From assembly GCA_029780875.1 (NCBI GenBank), contig JAKOXU010000096.1:1-37838 (forward strand): 37,838 bases of DNA, written 5' to 3'. Origin of the DNA: Bacillota bacterium (GTDB taxonomy: Bacteria > Bacillota > Clostridia > Oscillospirales > Acutalibacteraceae). The notes under the pieces were generated by a model. The model was not told the origin of the DNA and searched no databases. It saw only the letters and a list, made by a program, of their open reading frames with translations. This document shows positions 26,898-34,954 of the stretch, one piece after another (within the stretch, counting starts at the first letter, position 1; every line of letters begins with the position of its first letter). Both the position numbers and the translations under genes were made by a program.

Positions 26898-28376
26898 TTA
26901 AAGGATTATGCAAATCAGCCCAGTGCAGCCTTCATTTATAATGCGCTCCACCGTCTCCTGCAGCTTTGCCCTGGCGTCGGGCGGCATACGGTACAGCTTG
27001 TTATGCAGCCCCTCATTGACCAGCTCATGGAGCGACTTGCCGAAAATGTTGGATTCCCAAATCTTTATGGGGTTCTCCTCAAACTCACGCAGCAAGTACA
27101 TCACAAGCTCTTCCGACTGTTTCTCCGACCCAACGATGGGCGACACTTCGGTAGTGATATCCGCCTTCATCATATGTATGGAAGGCGCCGAGGCCCGCAA
27201 TCTGACGCCATACCTGCCGCCCTGCTTCATAATTTCGGGTTCCTCCAGCGACAGTTCCTCCAACTGCGGCATTACAATTCCATATCCTGTAGCGTTGACC
27301 TCATCGAGGGCAGACTTAATTTTATCATACTCCCTCTTTATCTTCGCCATTTCAATCATGCAGGACATGAGCCCGGCTTCAGAGTCAATTTCAATGCCCG
27401 TAGTCTCCCCAAGAACTCGGTAAAAGAGCTTTACATTTATGCCTATATTTACAAGGACGCTTCCCTTGCCCAGATCAACAGAGAGAGTTCCGGCATTTTC
27501 AATGTTTTCGCATCCCTTGACCTGTTCCACAAAACTGCTGACCTCGCGAATTTTGGAGATATTCTGTGCGGACTCCTGTATGGCCGTAAAGACCGACGAG
27601 CGTAGCCAATGGTCCCTATCGAGGGAGGAAAGCCATTTGGGCATATCAACCCTGACTTCCCTAATGGGGAACTCAAAGAGCACGGTAGCCAGTATCTTTT
27701 TAATCTCCTCTTCATTCAGCTCCAAGCAGTTTACGGGAATGACAGGCACATCATATTTCTTTGAAAGCTGTTCCCCCAGCGCCGCGGCATGGTTTGAGGC
27801 GGGATACATGCAGTTGAGCAGCACCACAAAAGGCTTGTTTATCTCCTTTAACTCCTCTACAACCCGCTCTTCCGCCTCCTCGTATTCCTCCCGGGGTATA
27901 TCACTGATACTGCCGTCGGTAGTCACCACAATCCCGATGGTGGAATGCTCCGTGATTACCTTTCTTGTGCCAATTTCGGCGGCAAGGTTAAAGGGGATTT
28001 CCTCCTCATACCAGGGTGTCATGACCATTCTGGGCATATCCCCTTCGATATAGCCGAGGGAACTGGGCACAATATACCCCACGCAGTCGATCATCCTCAC
28101 ATTAAAGGAAGCGTTGGACTCAAGGGTAACCTGCACCGCCTCCTCCGGGATGAATTTAGGTTCGGTGGTCATAATAGTCCTACCCGCCGCCGCCTGCGGC
28201 AGCTCATCCAAAGCCCGCTCCCTCTGATACCCTACGGGTATATTGGGGATAACAAGGGTATCCATAAACCTTTTTATAAAGGTGGATTTGCCCGTTCTCA
28301 CAGGGCCCACGACCCCTATGTAAATATCGCCTTGGGTTCGTTCCGCTATATCAAGATAAATACTGCGATTTTCCAT
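26898..28376 (-). CDS. spoIVA: stage IV sporulation protein A (spore coat morphogenetic ATPase)
   Basis: MENRSIYLDIAERTQGDIYIGVVGPVRTGKSTFIKRFMDTLVIPNI, C-terminal INEGCTGLICIIL. Confidence 0.98.
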   Translation of the reverse strand: MENRSIYLDIAERTQGDIYIGVVGPVRTGKSTFIKRFMDTLVIPNIPVGYQRERALDELPQAAAGRTIMTTEPKFIPEEAVQVTLESNASFNVRMIDCVGYIVPSSLGYIEGDMPRMVMTPWYEEEIPFNLAAEIGTRKVITEHSTIGIVVTTDGSISDIPREEYEEAEERVVEELKEINKPFVVLLNCMYPASNHAAALGEQLSKKYDVPVIPVNCLELNEEEIKKILATVLFEFPIREVRVDMPKWLSSLDRDHWLRSSVFTAIQESAQNISKIREVSSFVEQVKGCENIENAGTLSVDLGKGSVLVNIGINVKLFYRVLGETTGIEIDSEAGLMSCMIEMAKIKREYDKIKSALDEVNATGYGIVMPQLEELSLEEPEIMKQGGRYGVRLRASAPSIHMMKADITTEVSPIVGSEKQSEELVMYLLREFEENPIKIWESNIFGKSLHELVNEGLHNKLYRMPPDARAKLQETVERIINEGCTGLICIIL

Positions 28377-28427
28377 TATTCCTCCCCCTCAAGGTAGAGA
28401 ATTGTTTCCATTATAAATGCCCGACCT

Positions 28428-29966
28428 TCAGCAAATCGGTATAAGCAGCATGGCTTTTTTCGCCATCACTTCGCTGTCCAAATTGTTCTCTTTAAAGACA
28501 GCCTCCACCGAAGTTTTATACTTTTTCGCAATATCCCAAACATTTTCGCCTTCATCGGCATAGTAAATGGTAAGGGCAGCCTCATCCTTGCTCACAGGTT
28601 TCCCCTCATCGGGCTGCAGGGAGCATATCACCTTCTCATTGGACACGGCAAAGACAAGTGCGTCCACCTTCATTTCGCACCGCACCTCAATGGTATTTGC
28701 CGCCGTTAGGCTAAAGCTTGCGGCCACCACGGTAACATCGGCCTCACAGCGGGAATTTTGAGGCATTCCCCGCACTTCGCACATATATTCATAATCGCTT
28801 TTCCTCTCATAGTAGGAAGGCGTCCCCTGAATATCGCAAGCCAGCATGCAGATTTTAAGGTCTCCCGTAATTTTATACCCGCCTTCCTCTTCCTTTAAGT
28901 TGAGGGAATCGGCCTCGCACCAAAGGTCAATGACCCTTTCCACCCCGTCCTCTGGCAAATCAAAAGCCTGCTTTGCAAGAAAGGTGTCGTGCTTTACCGT
29001 CGCTACCCTTTCCAGTTTGACGGGCTTCTGCTCCACATTTAGTTCGTATTCGGTGGAATAGGCGTCTGTCAGCACCGGGATTTCCATTTCCTTAAAGGCT
29101 CGGGCCGCGGCGTTTATCCTCACATCCACCGCCAGCATACGCCAATCCCCGTTTGAATCAATACGGGGAGTGACATCGCTGCTCACAACATCAAATCTCA
29201 CATCGCAAACCGAGTCCTCATCAACCCCGTCAATGTCGATAATCTGGCTGATGGGCACGGAATGTTCGGTAATGTCCATAATGCCCTTTGCCACATCGCT
29301 GGCATAAAGGACCCTGATGAGCAGCTCACCTTTGGCCAGAATTTTGTTGGGGATAGCCTTAAACTCATTCATGACTGCAACGGCGCTGTAAGATATAACC
29401 TGCTCAATTGGGGAATTATTTTGCCCCACATGCAGCATTTCCGCCACATTAAATCCGCGATCAGCCGACCCTATAATGCTGCTGACGGTAACCGATGCCT
29501 TTTTAAGCTGCACTCCCGCCCCTTGGGCTCCCGTGGTCACCTGCTCCTTTTTCTGCACATAAACCCTAGCGCACACCGAAAAGGCACCATGCAAGTCCAC
29601 CCGCCGCTGGCTGATAGCCCTGCAGTTTAGGTAATCCACTTTAGTTTTGACGCGCACCAAAGGGTTTTCCGGCACTCCCTTTAAGGCATACTGGGCTGTA
29701 AAGGGGACAGAGTGGCTGTAACTCCTAACACTGCCTCCCCCTTCCCCCACATAAAGCAGCCTTATCCCGGCGACGCCCTCCACCGTCAGGGAGTCGCCGC
29801 TGAACCGGTACCCGGTAACCCGCGGGTTTAACTGGCACTTTAAAATGCGGGATATATCGGGGCAGTAGTCCGGCAAGGTAAAGTCAAGGTCAACGGGCTG
29901 CTCGGAACAACCGTCAAAAGCCACCTCGTTTATGGTGACAACCTCCTGCATTTCCCTGAACTCCAT
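28428..29966 (-). CDS. sipL: SPOCS (DUF3794) and LysM domain protein, SipL-like SpoIVA-interacting protein
   Basis: Repeated DUF3794-type segments (PVDLDFTLPDYCPDISRILKCQLNPRVTGY), C-terminal LysM (YYADEGENVWDIAKKYKTSVEAVFKENNLDSEVMAKKAMLLIPIC), immediately upstream of spoIVA. Confidence 0.9.
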   Translation of the reverse strand: MEFREMQEVVTINEVAFDGCSEQPVDLDFTLPDYCPDISRILKCQLNPRVTGYRFSGDSLTVEGVAGIRLLYVGEGGGSVRSYSHSVPFTAQYALKGVPENPLVRVKTKVDYLNCRAISQRRVDLHGAFSVCARVYVQKKEQVTTGAQGAGVQLKKASVTVSSIIGSADRGFNVAEMLHVGQNNSPIEQVISYSAVAVMNEFKAIPNKILAKGELLIRVLYASDVAKGIMDITEHSVPISQIIDIDGVDEDSVCDVRFDVVSSDVTPRIDSNGDWRMLAVDVRINAAARAFKEMEIPVLTDAYSTEYELNVEQKPVKLERVATVKHDTFLAKQAFDLPEDGVERVIDLWCEADSLNLKEEEGGYKITGDLKICMLACDIQGTPSYYERKSDYEYMCEVRGMPQNSRCEADVTVVAASFSLTAANTIEVRCEMKVDALVFAVSNEKVICSLQPDEGKPVSKDEAALTIYYADEGENVWDIAKKYKTSVEAVFKENNLDSEVMAKKAMLLIPIC

Positions 29967-30030
29967 AAGGGTTATCTCTCCTTTTTTAAGTTCTATGCAA
30001 GTATATTAATCTTTTGTCCACTTTATGCAA

Positions 30031-30067
30031 AAAAACACCGGCCTCAACCAATCGAGCCGGTGTTTTT
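30031..30067. terminator. intrinsic terminator between spoVM and sipL
   Basis: aaaaacaccggc-ctcaaccaatcga-gccggtgttttt. Confidence 0.88.
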
Positions 30068-30150
30068 ATTTAAATGGGCAGGTCTAAGTCCCGCTCCGTG
30101 CATTTTGGGGCATTATTGCCCGTTTTCATAAAGCCGTACCTTGCAAGTCT

Positions 30151-30234
30151 TTATGTATCTTCCCTTTTAATCCTGAAGATAAACCTCAATAACCCTCTCA
30201 AGTAGCGAGGGCTCTTTACAACAACTATTTTCAT
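30151..30234 (-). CDS. spoVM: SpoVM-like membrane-curvature-sensing sporulation peptide (27 aa)
   Basis: MKIVVVKSPRYLRGLLRFIFRIKREDT aligns without gaps to B. subtilis SpoVM as recalled (MKFYTIKLPKFLGGIVRAMLGSFRKD), keeping M1 K2 K7 P9 L12 G14 R17. SD GGAGGG upstream of the ATG at 30234; lies downstream of thiN as in B. subtilis. Confidence 0.9.
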   Translation of the reverse strand: MKIVVVKSPRYLRGLLRFIFRIKREDT

Positions 30235-30257
30235 GACTGCAACCCTCCGAAAAAATG

Positions 30258-30398
30258 TCATCTCGACAAAATCAGCCCAAGGATGATAATTATCACAGCG
30301 GTAAGGCACACCAAAATGCCCGGCGGGAAAAAGCAGCAAGCCAAAATGCCTGCCCCAAAGGCCACAGCCCACAACCCGTTTCTAAAGGAGCACCGCAT
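30258..30398 (-). CDS. small hydrophobic membrane protein (46 aa)
   Basis: MRCSFRNGLWAVAFGAGILACCFFPPGILVCLTAVIIIILGLILSR: two hydrophobic segments around FFPP; weak SD-like GGTGGTGAT before ATG 30398. Confidence 0.6.
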   Translation of the reverse strand: MRCSFRNGLWAVAFGAGILACCFFPPGILVCLTAVIIIILGLILSR

Positions 30399-30450
30399 AT
30401 CACCACCGCCAATCCGCCATGGCCAAAAATAATCGACCGTATTACAGTAT

Positions 30451-30539
30451 ATAACCAAATGGCAATATTGGTGAAAAATAAATAACCATTTGGCTATATC
30501 GGTGAAAAATAGCCAAATGGCCGTATTGGTGAAAATAAA
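30451..30539. repeat. three imperfect ~30-nt repeats with alternating CCAAATGG/CCATTTGG cores; inverted pair forms a hairpin
   Basis: ataaccaaatggcaatattggtgaaaaata / ataaccatttggctatatcggtgaaaaat / agccaaatggccgtattggtgaaaataa. CCATTTGGCTAT (30486-30497) is an exact inverted repeat of ATAGCCAAATGG (30509-30520). Confidence 0.8.
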
Positions 30540-30554
30540 CAACATTAACAACCG

Positions 30555-31190
30555 TCAATAATTAAATACCGCAAGCAGCCGCCCTTCTGTAAAGGACACC
30601 TCAACCTTTTCTCCGATAAACTCATTGCTCGCCCCAACGGGAAAGGAGCAGTCTATTTCAGCCCTGTCAAGCTCATACTTTGCGCCCCTGATATTCAGCC
30701 CCTTTACCGGCGCCAGATAGGCAAACAGGGAAAAATACTTCCCCTTTTCCCCCTCAAAGTAGTACCTGCCCGGCTTTAGCATCCTCACTTCACAGCTTTC
30801 ATCGGCTAAAACAGCATTGCCCCCCCTTTCGGCGGCATAGAGTAAAACCGATATATTGGCAAGGGTATGGTCAAGTCTTCCCCCCAACCCGCCAAATATG
30901 AAAATATCCAAAAAACCACGCCCCAGTGCCTGCTGCACTGCAAGGAGGGTGTCGGTCTCGTCCTTTTCCGCCGAAGTCGTAATACACTCCACATTTTCCG
31001 GCACCTCCCGGGTAAAGGAATCCATATCCCCCACAATCAAATCGGGCCGCACCCCTAAAGCCTCGGCGTGCTTTAACCCAGCGTCGGCGCAGATTATAAA
31101 GTCCCCCGGCCGCAGCCTCCTTTTAATATCCGAATAATCGGCAATATCGGCGGCGGCAAAAATCACGCACCTGCTCATCTTACCTCCCAC
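30555..31190 (-). CDS. thiN: thiamine diphosphokinase
   Basis: LRPGDFIICADAGLKHAEALGVRPDLIVGDMDSF, SAEKDETDTLLAVQQAL, GGLGGRLDHTLANISVL. Confidence 0.95.
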   Translation of the reverse strand: MGGKMSRCVIFAAADIADYSDIKRRLRPGDFIICADAGLKHAEALGVRPDLIVGDMDSFTREVPENVECITTSAEKDETDTLLAVQQALGRGFLDIFIFGGLGGRLDHTLANISVLLYAAERGGNAVLADESCEVRMLKPGRYYFEGEKGKYFSLFAYLAPVKGLNIRGAKYELDRAEIDCSFPVGASNEFIGEKVEVSFTEGRLLAVFNY

Positions 31191-32098
31191 TCCCTTACAT
31201 TCCTCACCTCATCATACATGTCAAGGTAGCTTTTATACCGCGCAGGGCTAATCTCTCCCCGTTCCACTGCGTCCTTTACCGCGCAGCCCTCATCTTCTGT
31301 ATGGGTACAGGAAGTAAACCTGCACCTGTTTATATACTCCGAAAATTCGCGAAAACAGCCTGGCAGCTCATGGCGCAGTATAACTATACCCTTTTCAAAA
31401 TCAATGGAGGAAAACCCCGGCGTGTCTGCAACGAACCCTCCCTCCTCGATGGGAAAGAGCTCAAGGTGCCGGGTAGTATGCCTCCCTCTCTGAAGTTTCC
31501 TGCTTATCTCCCCCGTGGGAAGGTTTAGATTTGCAAACAAGGCGTTGAGCAGGGTGGATTTTCCCACCCCGGAATTGCCCGCAAAGGCACTCACCTTGCC
31601 GAAAAGCTCCTTTTTCAACCTATCGAGCCCCTCCCCCGTCTTGGAGGAAACCTCAACAACGGTAAACCCCGCCTTTTCATAGACCTCGGCATACTCCCTG
31701 CCATCGCATAAATCAACCTTGCTTATAACAATGCAAGGCTCAATCCCCTTGTACTCGGCAATGGCGATGAGCCTGTCCAAATTATATAGGTTTGGCGCCG
31801 GGTCCTTTACCGAAAATACGATAAAAAGCCTGTCGATATTCGCGATAGGCGGCCGCACAAGCTCGTTTTTCCTGGACAGTATATTCCAAATCAGCGGTAC
31901 CCCTTGCCCGGAAAACCCGACACTGACTCGGTCTCCCACAAGGGGCACCTTCCCGTCCTTTCTGAAAAGGCCCCTTGCTTTGCATGTAAATAACTCACCG
32001 GCGGTCTTTACTGTATAAAGACCGCCGACGCCCTTTAAAATAATTCCTTCACAGTTTTCCACGAATCCACCCCTCCGCAGAAAAGAGCTGTTCCTCAA
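31175..32098 (-). CDS. rsgA: ribosome small subunit-dependent GTPase A
   Basis: Circularly permuted GTPase: VISKVDL, AGNSGVGKSTLLNALF, DTPGFSS, C-terminal Cys/His zinc region CRFTSCTHTEDEGCAVKDAVERGEI. Confidence 0.95.
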   Translation of the reverse strand: MRNSSFLRRGGFVENCEGIILKGVGGLYTVKTAGELFTCKARGLFRKDGKVPLVGDRVSVGFSGQGVPLIWNILSRKNELVRPPIANIDRLFIVFSVKDPAPNLYNLDRLIAIAEYKGIEPCIVISKVDLCDGREYAEVYEKAGFTVVEVSSKTGEGLDRLKKELFGKVSAFAGNSGVGKSTLLNALFANLNLPTGEISRKLQRGRHTTRHLELFPIEEGGFVADTPGFSSIDFEKGIVILRHELPGCFREFSEYINRCRFTSCTHTEDEGCAVKDAVERGEISPARYKSYLDMYDEVRNVREWEVR

Positions 32099-32103
32099 AT
32101 CCG

Positions 32104-34125
32104 TTACTCATCCTCTTCGGACGAGCTTGTTTCCTCGGAAGAAGTAGAAGAAGAAGGCTCCTCGCTGCTGGTAGAAGAGCTGGAACCCGAACCGGGATCC
32201 AAATCTATGTCATAGTACTGAATGGGATCCCAAGTCCCTGTGGTAAAGTCAATGGTAGTGATAGCGTAATCCTTGCCATTGAGTTTTACGCGAACAGCAT
32301 TATTGCTGCCCGTCCCCTCAAAGGTGTACTCATAGGTACCCCTGTCTGCAGGAATATCAATGCGCTCGGATTTGACGAGCTTACCCCTGAAATAAACCGT
32401 CAAGGTCACCGGGCTATACACCTTTGGCAAATCAAAGCTGATTGTTACATTGGGTCCGGCGGGAGGATTGCCGTTGCTAACCTTTAAATCCACCTTATCG
32501 CCCTTGTTGAGTTCGGTCCCCTCCGCAGGGATACATTCTTTTACTGTGCCCGCCGGGCTTGCATCGTTAATTTCGATGATATCACCTAAAGTCAGCCCGC
32601 TCTCCTCCAGCTTTCTCTTCGCCGATTCAAGATTGAGCCCCACAAGCAAAGGCACTTTAGTAGGCTCCAGAGCCGGCCCAAGGCTTACATAAATCTGAAT
32701 TTCCTGCCCCTCGAAAATCTCCTGGTCCTTTTCAGGCACCGTCTTTATGACACAATCCACAGGAGTTTCAGCATCATACGCCAAAATTTCCTTGACGACA
32801 AGGTACTCATTTTTCAAAATGTTGGTCGCCGTCACCTTATCAAGACCGTAAACATCCGGCACCTTCAGCTTTCTCTTGCCGAGGCTCACCTTTACATGGA
32901 ATGTGGCGTTCTCCTTAATTTGGAAATTCGGCTTAAAAGAAGGATTCATCTCAAATATTACGCCTTCCGGGTAATCCATGTTATACTCGGGGCTTTCCTC
33001 CACAATCCGGAGCTTGGGATACTGCTCCCTTACCTCCTGAACAGTCATTCCCACAAGGTTAGGCATAACAATGCTGGGAACCTTGTTGCTGTTGAGCCAG
33101 AAAAGGAAAAGCACAAAGCCGATGGCAAAGACCACAAAGGCAGCGGCCACTCCCGCGAGAACGGGAATGGTATTCCCCGACTTCTCATTGTCGTCCTCGT
33201 CCTTGCTGCCCTTGTCCTTGACCCTCTTTATTGCGTCCACATACTTTGTGGGAGCATCGTCGATAAAGTACTTGTATTCGAAGTGTATGCTGGGATTTCG
33301 CTTAAATTCCTCAATGTCCTTTAACATCTCGGCAGCAGACTGGTACCTCTTTTCGGGATCCTTCTGCATAGCCCTCATGATAATTTCCTCAAGCCCCTCG
33401 GGTATGGTGTCGTTTAGCTCCCTCGGGCGCTGGGGCTCGCTCTGCATCTGCATAATAGCGATGGACACGGCGCTGTCAGCGTCAAAGGGCAGAGTACCCG
33501 TCAGCATCTCATACATCATAACCCCAAGGGAATAAATATCGGCCTTTTCGTCGGTAACCTGATTCCTGGCCTGTTCCGGAGCAATATAGTGCACCGAACC
33601 GATAGCCTTTTCGCCCAAAGCTGTGCGATTTTCAACCCTTGAAAAGCGTGCAATGCCAAAATCGGTAACCTTAATAGTCCCATCCCGGAGCAGCATAATG
33701 TTCTGGGGTTTGATGTCCCTGTGAACAATGCCCTTATCGTGGGCATGCTGGAGGGCGCGGAGTATCTGCTGGGCAAAATGGACAGCTTCCTTCCAGCGTA
33801 TATCCCTCTGCTGCTCAATGTATTCCTTTAGTGTAATGCCGTCGATGTACTCCATGACGATATACTGAAGCCTGTCGCCAAGGCTCACATCATAAACCTT
33901 CACGATATTCGGATGGGACAAAACGGCAATGGCTTTGGACTCGTTTTTAAACCTGCGGCGGAACTCCTCATTTGTCAGATACTCATCCTTTAAAATCTTA
34001 ATGGCAACAATCCGGTCATCGATGCAGTCATAGGCTTTATAAACAACAGCCATTCCTCCCACACCGATAATCTCCTGTATTTCATACCTGCCATCAAGTT
34101 TCTTTCCCACAAATTTATCCATGTT
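32104..34125 (-). CDS. prkC: PASTA-domain Ser/Thr protein kinase (PrkC/Stk1 type)
   Basis: KLDGRYEIQEIIGVGGMAVVYKA, VHRDIKPQNIMLL, VTDFGIARF; TM helix; three PASTA-type repeats. Start likely at MDKFVGKKL (ATG ~34122-34125 region) rather than ORF start 34179. Confidence 0.93.
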   Translation of the reverse strand, partial: NMDKFVGKKLDGRYEIQEIIGVGGMAVVYKAYDCIDDRIVAIKILKDEYLTNEEFRRRFKNESKAIAVLSHPNIVKVYDVSLGDRLQYIVMEYIDGITLKEYIEQQRDIRWKEAVHFAQQILRALQHAHDKGIVHRDIKPQNIMLLRDGTIKVTDFGIARFSRVENRTALGEKAIGSVHYIAPEQARNQVTDEKADIYSLGVMMYEMLTGTLPFDADSAVSIAIMQMQSEPQRPRELNDTIPEGLEEIIMRAMQKDPEKRYQSAAEMLKDIEEFKRNPSIHFEYKYFIDDAPTKYVDAIKRVKDKGSKDEDDNEKSGNTIPVLAGVAAAFVVFAIGFVLFLFWLNSNKVPSIVMPNLVGMTVQEVREQYPKLRIVEESPEYNMDYPEGVIFEMNPSFKPNFQIKENATFHVKVSLGKRKLKVPDVYGLDKVTATNILKNEYLVVKEILAYDAETPVDCVIKTVPEKDQEIFEGQEIQIYVSLGPALEPTKVPLLVGLNLESAKRKLEESGLTLGDIIEINDASPAGTVKECIPAEGTELNKGDKVDLKVSNGNPPAGPNVTISFDLPKVYSPVTLTVYFRGKLVKSERIDIPADRGTYEYTFEGTGSNNAVRVKLNGKDYAITTIDFTTGTWDPIQYYDIDLDPGSGSSSSTSSEEPSSSTSSEETSSSEEDE

Positions 34126-34228
34126 ATGTTCAACCCCCTGTAATAATTGGATAGCCTCAAACAAAAATTTTAAGGCCACCGGGTTTGAAATATTTTAGTA
34201 TCTGCAATAAAAGATATCGCTTTTACAT

Positions 34229-34954
34229 CTATGATATCACTACAATAGTAATGTTATCGCCTCCACCGCAGTTATTGGCCGCCTCAATCAGCTTATCAGG
34301 CAGCGCCTCTATGCTGTGCCCGAGGTAGTACCTGTAAATCTGCTCATCATCTATGTAATTTGTAAGCCCGTCAGTACACATAAGGACTGCCTCATTTTCT
34401 CCCAGCTGCTGCTGGCAGTAATCGAAATCTATCTTTTTCTCAACGCCGATTGCCTTGGTAATAATATTCTTTTTGGGATGCTTTCTTGCCTCCTGTTCGG
34501 TAAGCTGCCCTGTTTCAAGGAGGTCCTGCACCACGGAATGGTCCCTTGTAAGCCTGAAAATGCCCTCTTTGTTGAGATAATAAGCCCTGCTGTCCCCCAC
34601 ATGGGCAATATGGGCAATCCTGTCGACAACAAGGGCTAATACGGCGGTAGTCCCCATGCCTTCCAGATTTTCGTCGTTTAAAGCCATATCGAAAATGCTC
34701 GAATTTGCCTCGCCAACCACCGACTGCAGCATCTCCTTGATGGCGGCTTCAGGCATTCCTTCCCTATAGTATTCCTTTATCTTCTTTCCCATTATATCAC
34801 AAACCATCAAGCTGGCAACATTTCCGCCTTTGGCGCCGCCCATCCCGTCGCAAACAACAGCAAAAGCCGCACCGCCCGGAAGCTCTCCGACAGTGAACGC
34901 GTCTTGGTTGGTAGCCCTTGCCCTGCCGATATCGGATCTACCCAATAGTCTCAT
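34229..34954 (-). CDS. prpC: PP2C-family protein phosphatase (Stp1/PrpC type)
   Basis: RATNQDAF, VVCDGMGGAKGGNVAS, HVGDSRAYYLN, LTRDHSVVQDLLETG, LMCTDGLTNYI, GGGDNITIVVI. Confidence 0.95.
   Translation of the reverse strand: MRLLGRSDIGRARATNQDAFTVGELPGGAAFAVVCDGMGGAKGGNVASLMVCDIMGKKIKEYYREGMPEAAIKEMLQSVVGEANSSIFDMALNDENLEGMGTTAVLALVVDRIAHIAHVGDSRAYYLNKEGIFRLTRDHSVVQDLLETGQLTEQEARKHPKKNIITKAIGVEKKIDFDYCQQQLGENEAVLMCTDGLTNYIDDEQIYRYYLGHSIEALPDKLIEAANNCGGGDNITIVVIS

Noticed and set aside
30234-30372. N-terminal 46 codons of the 73-aa ORF around spoVM
   Set aside because: They overlap the neighbouring small gene out of frame; the SD and homology support start only at 30234.
30258-30551. 97-aa hydrophobic ORF with repeated FTNTAIWLF/FTDIAKWLF/FHQYCHLVI segments
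   Set aside because: The N-terminal part is the intergenic DNA repeat read in frame; the internal ATG at 30398 gives a more plausible 46-aa protein.
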